A stretch of 64,000 nucleotides of DNA from a virus, in IMG/VR virus record IMGVR_UViG_3300042465_008100, positions 1 to 64,000 of that record; one strand, written 5' to 3'. The position numbers and the translations under genes are program-made. Shown here piece by piece: positions 26,527 through 34,967 of the stretch (within the stretch, counting starts at the first letter, position 1; the number at the start of each line of letters is the position of its first letter). The notes below the pieces were generated by a model, which did not search any database, was not told the DNA's origin, and saw only the letters and a program-made list of their open reading frames with translations.

Positions 26527-26847
26527 TTAATCTATATATTTATCGTTATTTACAGATGGAGTTTTTACAACAACTGTTATAACATCTGTTATGCATTTAA
26601 AATCGGTTGATTCATTTGGTTGAATGGTTATAATATCATCTTTTGTATATTTTATTCCATTCATTTCAACTTCACCTTCAACAATTACAGTTATTTCACT
26701 TGCTATTTTATGGTGGTGTTTTTCTTCATAATCACCAGCTTTGTATCTTTTAACAGCAACTTCAAAATCTTCAGTTATGTTTAATGTTGGTTCAAAATTA
26801 CCAACAAACCAACCTTTAAAAAATTTGTTTAAATTTGTTATTGTCAT
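26527..26847 (-). CDS. Small cupin protein
   Basis: A 106-residue single-domain cupin. KAGDYEEKHHHKIASEITVIVEGEVEMNG holds the first cupin motif (three His and a Glu), and IIQP-like IITIQPNESTDFKCI the second. It is probably a metal-dependent sugar isomerase or binding protein of the glycan pathway, but the second motif lacks the usual His. Start and end lie 1-3 nt from its neighbours, which are both methyltransferase-type genes. Confidence 0.6.
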   Translation of the reverse strand: MTITNLNKFFKGWFVGNFEPTLNITEDFEVAVKRYKAGDYEEKHHHKIASEITVIVEGEVEMNGIKYTKDDIITIQPNESTDFKCITDVITVVVKTPSVNNDKYID

Positions 26848-26848
26848 T

Positions 26849-27556
26849 TTAATAAGTTAATAAAATACCAGTATCTTGAACCATAGTCCTGTTAGCATCG
26901 TTCCATTCTTCAAAATCCCATTTGTTTGTTGTTATATCATCATAAAAACGTCTAACTTCTTTTAATCTAATATCCCAAATATTATCAATAACAATTAACG
27001 TTTCTTTATGTGAAAACTTTAACGCATGTTCCCAGTCTTTTTTAGCGCCTTCATATGAATGGTCGCCATCAATAAATATTAAATCGTAACCAAATTTTGG
27101 TGCTATACTTTCTAATATATTATGGTTAATCTCAAATAATTCTTCGTTGGTGTAGTTTAAAAAATCTTTAAAAACAATACCTTCGTCAGTTAATTTCCAT
27201 TCATCATAATCAGTTTTATAAGGATACCAATACATTGGTTTAATTCTACTTGCTAAATGATTCGTCAAACCTAATCCGTCATAACCACCTTTTTTAATAT
27301 CAAAAGTGTGAATTAAACCTTCTTCTGGTGTTAAATAAGTGTCCATACCGTTAGACATCGATATAGTACTATCATAATGATATGACCCAATTTCTAATAT
27401 GCTATTAGGTTTTACCATTCTTACTAGTGTATTTAAACACGCTCTACAATGTGTTGCGCATCCAGCATATTTTGTACCTTGTAATATACCATTTTCTGGT
27501 CCTTTATCGATATAAAAATCTTTAAAGTTTTCTTTAATAAATTCAATTTTATTCAT
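26849..27556 (-). CDS. Class I SAM-dependent methyltransferase
   Basis: A 235-residue protein. Motif I is ILEIGSYHYDSTISM, and LIFIDGDHSYEGAKKDWEHALKF is the acidic metal/substrate block shared with the TylF/CmcI-type neighbour. VIDNIWDIRLKEVRRFYDD follows. GCATHCRACLN gives an unusual Cys-rich N-terminus (three Cys in about ten residues) that could bind a metal. It follows the gene remnant at 27587-27755 and starts this coupled stretch. Confidence 0.65.
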   Translation of the reverse strand: MNKIEFIKENFKDFYIDKGPENGILQGTKYAGCATHCRACLNTLVRMVKPNSILEIGSYHYDSTISMSNGMDTYLTPEEGLIHTFDIKKGGYDGLGLTNHLASRIKPMYWYPYKTDYDEWKLTDEGIVFKDFLNYTNEELFEINHNILESIAPKFGYDLIFIDGDHSYEGAKKDWEHALKFSHKETLIVIDNIWDIRLKEVRRFYDDITTNKWDFEEWNDANRTMVQDTGILLTY

Positions 27557-27586
27557 ATTTATTTGTTTGTTTATTTATTGTTATAA

Positions 27587-27755
27587 TTATTTAGAATTGT
27601 CATATAAAGTTTTAACATTTAGCAACACTTCATGTGAGTATTTACTATAGTTTATTTTATTTGTTATTTTTATCACATAAATCTTAAATTTTATTAAAAT
27701 TGTTTAAATTTGATGAATCACCTAAAGACCCATAAAACACAATACAAATTTTCAT
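27587..27755 (-). pseudogene. Frameshifted gene remnant in the glycan island
   Basis: The remnant begins with an ATG 1 nt after the preceding stop: MKICIVFYGSLGDSSNLNNF, then a stop after NKI. In the next frame the text continues without interruption as FKIYVIKITNKINYSKYSHE ... KTLYDNSK with a stop at 27587. The two parts look like one ~55-codon coding sequence split by a +1 shift in an A/T-rich run. The N-terminus resembles the first strand of glycosyltransferase-type proteins. Either it is a decayed 5' fragment of a lost transferase, or an assembly error; it may also be noise. Confidence 0.4.
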
Positions 27756-27756
27756 G

Positions 27757-29130
27757 TTAATCAATAAAACGTTCTAAATAATTTTTTAAATCTTCTGGTG
27801 TGCCTAAACCCCACATTTTTTCAATGTTATACGGTTTAAATTTAAAACCATCTAAAATTGCTTCGTTGTAAACTGGTGCAACATAAAATTCGTTATTAAC
27901 TCTAATATTTTTTTTAATCATTTGTTCAGCATATTTAATATAATCTGAACCTTTGTTCCAATAATATACACCAACTGTTGCAACATCACTAATAGGTTTC
28001 TTTTCAGCAATTTCAGAGATAAAACCATTTTCATCTAATTTAGCAAAAGACCATTTAGGGTGTGTTGCTTTAAATGTTAATATACCACCATCTAAATTAT
28101 CGTTGGTCATTGAATAATAAAAACTATTGCTATCCCATTCAATAAATTGGTCTGAATTAGCAATCAACAAGTGTTTATCATCATTAATATATTGTTTAGC
28201 TAAAAGTGTTGTACACGCAGCACCTTCAGTGACACCATTAACTTGGATAATTTCGCAATCGGGTGTTATTAGATTAAGTAAATATTTTAAATTATATTTT
28301 TCATAATGTTCTTTTTGAACAATATAGATGAATTTAGCTTTAATGTTAAGATTTTCAACAACAACTTGAATCATGGGTTTATTTTCAACCTCAATCAATG
28401 GTTTTGGAAAAGTATAACCAGCATTGCTAAATCTAGAGCCAGCACCAGCCATTGGTATCAAGATATTAAAATCGTCTGATTCCCATTTATGTTTTATTTT
28501 AACTGTCTGTGTTAAATTTTCAATTAAATTATTTAATTTATCATATGTAACATCGTTTGGTGTTTCTACAGCACATAAATAAGCTCCAGAATCTAATGCT
28601 GATTGCCTACCGTGAAAACTATCTTCAACAACAACTGTTTCACTTGGTTTAACGCCAGCATGAACCATAGCTTTTAAATAAATTTCTGGGTTTGGTTTTG
28701 AATTTTTTACGTCTTCATTACCAAAATATTCGTCAATATATTCAATTAAACCAGTTTTATATAACATTAATTTTATTGATTCTCTAATAGAATTTGATGC
28801 AACATAAATTTTATAACCATCTTCTTTAAGTAACTTTAAAACTTTTTTTAATCTTTTATCTTCGATTAAATTTTCTTTTATTACGTCAAAGGTTAATTCT
28901 TGTTTTAAAGCCCATATTTTTTCATGTAAAGAAACTGATAATCCTTTATCAACAGTTAATAAATTTAATTTTGTTTTAGTAGTTAACCCATCATATTTAG
29001 TTAAATGTTCTTCTCTAGTGATAACATATTCATCACCAATTTGTTTTAACGCTTTGTTTAAAGATTCATAATGGATTTCTTTAGCATCAACTAACACCCC
29101 ATCTAAATCAAAAATTATCAATCTAACCAT
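27757..29130 (-). CDS. HAD phosphatase-nucleotidyltransferase fusion
   Basis: A 457-residue bifunctional protein. Residues 1-~205 are a beta-phosphoglucomutase-like HAD: FDLDGVLVD (motif I), VASNSIRE (motif II), SKPNPEIYLKA (motif III, Lys) and VVVEDSFHGRQSALDSGA (motif IV). Residues ~220-457 are a sugar-1-phosphate nucleotidyltransferase: LIPMAGAGSRFSNAGYTFPKPLIEV (GxGxRF and PKP), IANSDQFIEW (Asp), and the C-terminal MWGLGTPEDL of sugar nucleotidyltransferases. It may convert a sugar phosphate by mutase or phosphatase action and then activate it. Fusions of this order are uncommon outside phage and capsule clusters. Confidence 0.8.
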   Translation of the reverse strand: MVRLIIFDLDGVLVDAKEIHYESLNKALKQIGDEYVITREEHLTKYDGLTTKTKLNLLTVDKGLSVSLHEKIWALKQELTFDVIKENLIEDKRLKKVLKLLKEDGYKIYVASNSIRESIKLMLYKTGLIEYIDEYFGNEDVKNSKPNPEIYLKAMVHAGVKPSETVVVEDSFHGRQSALDSGAYLCAVETPNDVTYDKLNNLIENLTQTVKIKHKWESDDFNILIPMAGAGSRFSNAGYTFPKPLIEVENKPMIQVVVENLNIKAKFIYIVQKEHYEKYNLKYLLNLITPDCEIIQVNGVTEGAACTTLLAKQYINDDKHLLIANSDQFIEWDSNSFYYSMTNDNLDGGILTFKATHPKWSFAKLDENGFISEIAEKKPISDVATVGVYYWNKGSDYIKYAEQMIKKNIRVNNEFYVAPVYNEAILDGFKFKPYNIEKMWGLGTPEDLKNYLERFID

Positions 29131-29813
29131 AAGTTTTTATCATTTAAAATTTCTATTTTATCATCACTAGTTTCATTAAAAACTCTATCTTTGTTTGGTT
29201 TTATTATTTTAACACTTGAATTAGTATTCATATTAAAATCATGTTTAAGTCTAACTTGTTTTGACCATAACACATCCTCGCCTTGACCCCATATTAATTC
29301 TTCATTTAGTGGGTATTCTAACATGACTTCTTTTTTAGCAATCCAATAAGCACCAGAAATATACATATATTTAGATAAATGTGTAATATTATATGGGATT
29401 AAACATTCTCTTTCAATAAAATTATCCATTTTATTATGGTTATGTGGCCAGATACACCAATCCCTGAAACGTTCACCATTTAAATTAATGATTTTATCCA
29501 TTCTAATTTTAAAATCGTTGCCAGCCGTTAATTGACCCTCATACCAACCTTCATTTAATTTAATATAATCATGAAAATAAACAATGTTTTCAAATTTAGC
29601 TTCATGTGTAATTAAATTTTTTTTTGCTGTAATCCACATTGGTTTTATATTCTCATTAAAAATGAGAACTCTTGTATTTTTTCTACTTATGTTTGAATCA
29701 CCTACAATTATTATTTCATAATTTGGTATATTTTCGTATTCGATTGAATCTATGATTTCATTAATCATAGGTTCATTATCACCACTTGTAATTATACCGA
29801 AAGTAAAATCCAT
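29118..29813 (-). CDS. Family 2-like glycosyltransferase
   Basis: A 231-residue GT-A protein: FTFGIITSGDNEPMINEIIDSI, NYEIIIVGDSN, then ARRN-like WITAKKNLI and IVYFHDYIKLNEGWYEG with a His-Asp in the DxD position. EELIWGQGEDVLWSKQVR is the conserved GEDxxW acceptor block of GT2/GT27-type transferases. It overlaps the fusion enzyme's start by 13 nt. Substrates unknown. Confidence 0.65.
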   Translation of the reverse strand: MDFTFGIITSGDNEPMINEIIDSIEYENIPNYEIIIVGDSNISRKNTRVLIFNENIKPMWITAKKNLITHEAKFENIVYFHDYIKLNEGWYEGQLTAGNDFKIRMDKIINLNGERFRDWCIWPHNHNKMDNFIERECLIPYNITHLSKYMYISGAYWIAKKEVMLEYPLNEELIWGQGEDVLWSKQVRLKHDFNMNTNSSVKIIKPNKDRVFNETSDDKIEILNDKNLWLD

Positions 29814-30640
29814 TATTTAAATATTTTAGTGTTGTTATAAATCCAATCTTCAGCTATTAAAAATTCTTTTGATTTTTCAAAATTTTCTTTAATCGCTGGG
29901 AGCATGGTCATATATTTTTCTAAAGATAAATCTTTTATTTTAATAAGTAAATCTTCTACATCTTCAAAAATTATCATACCATCTAAATTAAAAAAATCAC
30001 CAATAGAAGGGCAACCCCAATATATTGGCACCGTGCCTGTAATAAATGAATCAATAAGTTTTTCAGTAAAATAATAATCGTTACGACTGTTTTCAATAAC
30101 TAAAGAAAACGAATAATCTCTTAAACATTCAAGTTTGTAATCAACGGGTTGATATCCTCTACCAAATACATCTAAATTAACACTATTTTCTTTTAAAACA
30201 TTAATGCTAATGTGTCTTAATCTATGACCTTCTGTTTGTCTTTTATCTGATGCTATGATTGATAATAATTTAGATTTATCATAAATTATTTGGTCCTCTT
30301 CTTTTATCCAACAACCACAATGTGGGTAGAACATAGCGTTACTACAATTTTCTAATATTTTTTTATCATATGTTAAAACTTTTTTGAAATCATTGTGATT
30401 ATTTAAAACCCAATCATAGATATATGGATTCATAGCTCTTGGCTCCATCAACATAGCTATCTTATTTGAATTGTTTATCTTAGCATTACTAAGCATAGAG
30501 TTATCTGTAATAAAGACCAATTCTTCTTCATTAATATTGCTATCACGATTCCATTCAATGTACTTTGATTCTTGGTAATCGGTTGTATATTTTGCATGGG
30601 CAAAATTTATATCAACTATTTTAATATTTTTTAAAGACAT
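29813..30640 (-). CDS. GT10-family (alpha-1,3-fucosyltransferase-like) glycosyltransferase
   Basis: A 275-residue protein. The C-terminal half carries the hallmark of family GT10: RDYSFSLVIENSRNDYYFTE then KLIDSFITGTVPIYWG (FxFxxxxENS...YxTEKLxxxxxxGTVPIxWG). VDVFGRGYQ precedes it. The N-terminal half is shorter than in bacterial FutA. GT10 enzymes transfer fucose or related 6-deoxysugars from GDP-sugars. That fits the phage GMD, whose product feeds GDP-fucose synthesis. It is coupled by 1 nt to the gene downstream. Confidence 0.75.
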   Translation of the reverse strand: MSLKNIKIVDINFAHAKYTTDYQESKYIEWNRDSNINEEELVFITDNSMLSNAKINNSNKIAMLMEPRAMNPYIYDWVLNNHNDFKKVLTYDKKILENCSNAMFYPHCGCWIKEEDQIIYDKSKLLSIIASDKRQTEGHRLRHISINVLKENSVNLDVFGRGYQPVDYKLECLRDYSFSLVIENSRNDYYFTEKLIDSFITGTVPIYWGCPSIGDFFNLDGMIIFEDVEDLLIKIKDLSLEKYMTMLPAIKENFEKSKEFLIAEDWIYNNTKIFK

Positions 30641-31445
30641 ATTCTATTTCTTTATGTGGACCATTTATATTTGAAAAATCAATAGTTTGCAAATCTATTT
30701 TCTCGCCAGATATAAATTTATCGTTTAATTCTTTTTCTGATATCCCAAATTCTAGACCATGTCTATTTTTAAAAGTATCATTAACCAAATTAACTGGAAT
30801 ACTAACTAATTTTGAAGACTTAAAACATTTTATAATTTTTGGTATTAAATTTAAAACAACAAATCTTTGTAAAAAAGCTTCTAGCGTATTAGGGTTATTA
30901 AAGTCTGTTTCTATTAATAAATCTTTTATGAATTTAGTATTGTAAATATGTCCGTCAGTTGAAAGTGGGTAATTAAAATCTCCAGCTTGTTGTTTTGTAT
31001 AATCAAATATAATATATTCACCATTAACTTCATGCTCACCTAAGTTATAATGTAAATTAGCTGGGTGCGAGTAAACACAATTTTCACCTAATCTTAACGA
31101 GAAAATAACAAAATCGTTAACTACTGGTTTAATTATGTCTATTTTTCTAGCCATTATTTTATCATAAACAACAGCGTCATCTACCATAAACGTAGTAGCT
31201 TCTATATCATCATCTATAAGTTTAAATAAATCTCTTCTAAAATTATTCTCTTTATAGAAGTTAATTGATGGGTATTCTAAAATTAATTTTTCATAACCAG
31301 AAATATATTCTTCATCAGATTTATACAAAACATTTATGTTATCAAATAATAACGGTGCATTATTTTTAATGGAATCCAATAAAAGATTTAACTGACATGC
31401 TCTATTTTTAGAAAAAATTATTAACTGGTTTTTATATTTTTCCAT
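30621..31445 (-). CDS. Putative glycosyltransferase (GT-A-like, 274 aa)
   Basis: It starts QLIIFSKNRACQLNLLLDSI, a GT-A-like first strand and helix. TTFMVDDAVVYDKIM holds a DDA in the metal-binding place, and LGENCVYSH, TDGHIYN and TLEAFLQRF follow. The protein resembles a family of hypothetical phage/capsule transferases. It overlaps the fucosyltransferase-like gene by 20 nt. Confidence 0.5.
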   Translation of the reverse strand: MEKYKNQLIIFSKNRACQLNLLLDSIKNNAPLLFDNINVLYKSDEEYISGYEKLILEYPSINFYKENNFRRDLFKLIDDDIEATTFMVDDAVVYDKIMARKIDIIKPVVNDFVIFSLRLGENCVYSHPANLHYNLGEHEVNGEYIIFDYTKQQAGDFNYPLSTDGHIYNTKFIKDLLIETDFNNPNTLEAFLQRFVVLNLIPKIIKCFKSSKLVSIPVNLVNDTFKNRHGLEFGISEKELNDKFISGEKIDLQTIDFSNINGPHKEIEYVFKKY

Positions 31446-32068
31446 TAATCAGTAAAAAAATTAGTGTAATCAACCATTCTATTTTGTATATCGCTAAAAC
31501 CAAGTTTTTGTTTTGCCATATTTGGATAAAACCCGTAAGCACTAAATCGATTATGTAACTCAGCATAATAAGCATCGACTTGTTTTTCCATTTTTGATAA
31601 AATAATCTCAATAACATCAAAAACACTATTATTTATTGCCACACATTGTAAAGCAACTGTATAATTTAATTTTATTATTTTATCGTTAATTAATTGTGGT
31701 GGTTGTCCATATTTATGATTACCACCAAAATATATAAAATCCCAATCGTTTGGTGTGTTACTCATGTATTCATCTAGATTATTTATTTCATCAGTAAAAC
31801 ATACATCATCTTCTAATATTAAAACGTTTTTAACCTTTTCTTCTTTACATTTTTTTATTATTTCTAGATGTGACATTAACACACCTAACTCACCAGCTAA
31901 TAGTTTTTCATTTTTATCAATAAAACCATTACCATCAATAGCAGAAAAACGTTCTACAACATCTATCTTATGTTTAACCAATTCAGTTATAAACTCATCA
32001 TACCTATCTGGTCTTCTATCTAAGTTTATAACATATACTTTTTCAAAATGTTTTTTTAGGTCTATCAT
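31445..32068 (-). CDS. GT25-family glycosyltransferase
   Basis: A 207-residue enzyme of the LPS galactosyltransferase (GT25) type: VYVINLDRRPDRYDEF, RFSAIDGNGF, the ELGVLMSHLEIIKKC block, and NVLILEDDVCF with the metal-binding EDD. These are the four diagnostic blocks of GT25. It transfers galactose or another hexose onto a lipopolysaccharide-like acceptor in relatives. Coupled to the GT-A neighbour by 1 nt. Confidence 0.8.
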   Translation of the reverse strand: MIDLKKHFEKVYVINLDRRPDRYDEFITELVKHKIDVVERFSAIDGNGFIDKNEKLLAGELGVLMSHLEIIKKCKEEKVKNVLILEDDVCFTDEINNLDEYMSNTPNDWDFIYFGGNHKYGQPPQLINDKIIKLNYTVALQCVAINNSVFDVIEIILSKMEKQVDAYYAELHNRFSAYGFYPNMAKQKLGFSDIQNRMVDYTNFFTD

Positions 32069-32073
32069 TCTAA

Positions 32074-33720
32074 TTAATTTAAAACTAACATATATGTATC
32101 TATTATTTTATTAACAACATTTGTGCTTTTAAATTTATCAACGTCTTTTGGTATTTCATGTAGTTTTTTGCTATTTATATTACCTTGCTCATCAACATCA
32201 TAAATCCAACCTTTTTTACCACACAACCAACCTTCTATTGTTGTTCTACCTAATAAAATACCAGCCGTTTCATCACATTTGTTTATATATTCTTCGACAT
32301 TATAAGTAGCACCAAAATATTTAACATGTGGTTGGTTTTCTATAATGTCATTAAGATAATTATCATTATTTTTACCAACTAACCATAATTCTTCATTATC
32401 GTTTTTTGTTTTTTGTACTAAATCATATATAGTGTTTTTTCTCAAATAATCTATAGTACCAACAAATAAAATAACTTTTTTATTGTTTTTAACATTATTT
32501 TTTGGTTTGAACTTGTTTTCATCAATAGGGTTATATATTATCTCGATTTTATCTTCTGAGATGTTATGGTTTTCTATAATATGTTTTTTTATCTCTGGTC
32601 TTATCGCAATATATTTTTTTATCTGTTCAGATATAACAGGTTCTTCTAAACTAATAACCTCCGAATGTATAGAACATATTACAGGTACATCTGGATATAA
32701 TCTAAGTAAATGTTCAGTAACTGGTTTATGGTTTAAGTGTATTAAATCAAATTTTGTGTCAGAAAGTTTATATAAAGTATTTTCTTGGGATACTATATCA
32801 CCTTGCTCAGTTTTTAATAACCATTTACCGTCACCTAATTTAAAACCAGGTGGCTCATTTAGCGTATATAGTTTAATCCCTAAATTTTTAGCTTTTTTAG
32901 CCAATGGTTCACCTATATTAGAACAAACGCTAACATTATGACCGAATTTAACTAAATTTTTTGCTAATTCAAAAACATACATTTCAGAACCAGTATAATT
33001 AGCAAAACTTAAACAGCCAATTAATATATTTAATTTTTCACCCTTTCTTAAAGTCCTTTTTATATTTACTGGTAAATTTTCTTTAAATTTTTCAGCAAAC
33101 TCAGCTCTATTTGTTTCCCATTGCTCATTGGTCATACCAATTGACATGTGGTTAACTCTAATCATTGTTGTAACACCTATTTTAACACCTTTTAAAAAGT
33201 TTTCAAAACAAAAAGTTATCTCATAAAAATGAAAACCTTTTACTGATTCATTAAATTTTGTTTTAATTTTTGTTTTATCAATAGCAAAAAACAAACCATC
33301 AACAATTACAGCTTCTTCAATGTTTTGACCTAAATCATCTGAATATGTAGACAACCAAGTTTTACCTTCATGTGTGTGGGCTACTCGACCATACATTTTT
33401 GACCTATCTTCCCACCATTGGCCGCTAACTGGCATATTTTTAGTTCCAGCAACACCTATTACACCATACTCTTGATTTCTTTCAAATAATTTAATTAATT
33501 TTTGACCCCAATTTTTGGTCTCAATAATTATGTCATCATGACAAAAGATAACTATATCATTTTTAGATTTTTTTAAACCTTTGTTGTAAGATTTTGTTAA
33601 ATCTTCACCATTATTTATTATTTCAATAACTTCCAAATGTTTATGTAAACCAGAACTTTTAATCAAATGTTCTTTATGTTCTGGATTTGAGTTTCTCGTG
33701 CAATATACTACTGAAATCAT
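32074..33720 (-). CDS. Two-domain glycosyltransferase (GT2-like plus GT4)
   Basis: A 548-residue protein. The N-terminal ~225 residues form a GT-A domain: ISVVYCTRNSNPEHKEHL, NNGEDLTKSYNKGLKKSKND and IVIFCHDDIII (DDI), ending near TMIRVNHMSIGM. The C-terminal ~310 residues are a GT-B/GT4 domain: GCLSFANYTGSEMYVFELAKNL, then VILFVGTIDYLRKNTI, and TTIEGWLCGKKGWIYD in the donor site. Two transferases in one chain could build a disaccharide without release. It starts the longest coupled block and overlaps the next gene by 4 nt. Confidence 0.75.
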   Translation of the reverse strand: MISVVYCTRNSNPEHKEHLIKSSGLHKHLEVIEIINNGEDLTKSYNKGLKKSKNDIVIFCHDDIIIETKNWGQKLIKLFERNQEYGVIGVAGTKNMPVSGQWWEDRSKMYGRVAHTHEGKTWLSTYSDDLGQNIEEAVIVDGLFFAIDKTKIKTKFNESVKGFHFYEITFCFENFLKGVKIGVTTMIRVNHMSIGMTNEQWETNRAEFAEKFKENLPVNIKRTLRKGEKLNILIGCLSFANYTGSEMYVFELAKNLVKFGHNVSVCSNIGEPLAKKAKNLGIKLYTLNEPPGFKLGDGKWLLKTEQGDIVSQENTLYKLSDTKFDLIHLNHKPVTEHLLRLYPDVPVICSIHSEVISLEEPVISEQIKKYIAIRPEIKKHIIENHNISEDKIEIIYNPIDENKFKPKNNVKNNKKVILFVGTIDYLRKNTIYDLVQKTKNDNEELWLVGKNNDNYLNDIIENQPHVKYFGATYNVEEYINKCDETAGILLGRTTIEGWLCGKKGWIYDVDEQGNINSKKLHEIPKDVDKFKSTNVVNKIIDTYMLVLN

Positions 33721-33962
33721 TTTATAAGATTAAATTTTTTTATTATTTCATCAAAGGTTAACTTTGTTTTTTCGTTTTCATTAAAAAATTCTTTAACAAT
33801 TTCAACACAATCATCATTAATTATGATATATTGATTATAAGTTTCAACTGCTGGTATTTCCCATTTGAATTTATTTTCTTCTATTTTTACAAATCTACCA
33901 TCAAATATATTTGCAAATTTAGAGTGTGATTCTACTATTGATATAAAATCTTCTTTTATCAT
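33717..33962 (-). CDS. Small protein of unknown function, 81 aa
   Basis: Acidic/basic mixed helical protein (MIKEDFISIVESHSKFANIF ... TFDEIIKKFNLIK), with a possible beta hairpin in the middle. It overlaps the IMPDH-like gene and the two-domain transferase by 4 nt each, so it belongs to the same transcript. No family recognised. Confidence 0.45.
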   Translation of the reverse strand: MIKEDFISIVESHSKFANIFDGRFVKIEENKFKWEIPAVETYNQYIIINDDCVEIVKEFFNENEKTKLTFDEIIKKFNLIK

Positions 33963-34957
33963 TTTTTGAATCGATTATATGCGTTATCTGTTATTTTAAT
34001 TATTTTAGGTCTACCTATAAATTCTTCTAAATTTTTAGCATTTGAATAGCTCATTGATGACCTTAGATAAGCTTCAAAATTTTCAACCCATTGTGGTATA
34101 GTATATCCAACTTTTCTATATCTTATAACACCTTCAGAAGTAGTTAAAGTTTCTTTACCCCATTTTTTCTGGACTTCTTTAGTACTCATACCTCTGAATT
34201 TCTTATACACAGGTATCTTAAGGTTGTAAGCCATTTTAGCTATTTTTTGGTCTACTTTAATTTTACCCCATAAATAATTGTCACCACATGATTCTAAACC
34301 TTTATTAAATAAACTACCGACCATAACATAATCAGCACCTAATGCTAATGCTTTGATGATATCACTGTAATTTTGCATACCACCATCAGCAACAATTTTT
34401 GCTGGGTTATCTAAACCACATGAAATAGTATAACATTCTTCAATTAATGATGCCATGGGAAACCCAACTCCAGTATGAACGGTAGTCGAACAACCACCAC
34501 CATTCCCAATACCAACTCTAATATAATCAGCTCCAGCTTCAGATAAAACAGCATATGTTTCTGGGTTTGCAATATTACCAACCATTAGCGTTATATTTGG
34601 AAAAGTTTTCTTAACAAATTTAATAGCTTCAACCATTTTTTCCATATGCCCATTAGCAACATCAATAAGATATTTACCTTCTGGATATAGTGTTTTCATT
34701 TTGGTATAACTATATATTTCATCTAAAGAATAAGATGTAAAACCACCAAATATTTCTTCACCTCTAGGTAAACATAGATTGATTTTTAGTTCTTCAAAAA
34801 CATCTTTGTTGAGCATATCAACGACTGTGTCCATAGGTGCGGTAATCAAAGGTAGGTTACCATCCTCATAAAAAGGATTTATATCTTTTCGACTACCAAT
34901 TTCAGAAATAACTGCTGGCTCAATCAATATATCGTTAAAATCGTATTTTTGAATCAT
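33959..34957 (-). CDS. IMP dehydrogenase/GMP reductase-family enzyme
   Basis: A 332-residue (beta/alpha)8 protein from MIQKYDFNDILIEP. There are no CBS domains. Motifs: LPLITAPMDTV, IRVGIGNGGGCSTTVHTGVGFP (active-site loop with the catalytic Cys), VADGGMQNYSDIIKALALGADYVMVGS (phosphate site) and a flap with FRGMSTKEVQ. The canonical loop reads GSxCTTR; here GGGCSTT lacks the Arg. It acts on IMP, XMP or GMP, so it could shift the guanine nucleotide pool or feed an altered purine to DNA. It is directly downstream of the dUTPase gene (10-nt gap) in one transcript. Confidence 0.75.
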   Translation of the reverse strand: MIQKYDFNDILIEPAVISEIGSRKDINPFYEDGNLPLITAPMDTVVDMLNKDVFEELKINLCLPRGEEIFGGFTSYSLDEIYSYTKMKTLYPEGKYLIDVANGHMEKMVEAIKFVKKTFPNITLMVGNIANPETYAVLSEAGADYIRVGIGNGGGCSTTVHTGVGFPMASLIEECYTISCGLDNPAKIVADGGMQNYSDIIKALALGADYVMVGSLFNKGLESCGDNYLWGKIKVDQKIAKMAYNLKIPVYKKFRGMSTKEVQKKWGKETLTTSEGVIRYRKVGYTIPQWVENFEAYLRSSMSYSNAKNLEEFIGRPKIIKITDNAYNRFKK

Positions 34958-34967
34958 TTTGTATTTT

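Noticed and set aside
31432-31626. Minus-strand frame overlapping the GT25 gene
   Set aside because: It lies fully inside a well-supported gene in another frame and has no recognisable start context.
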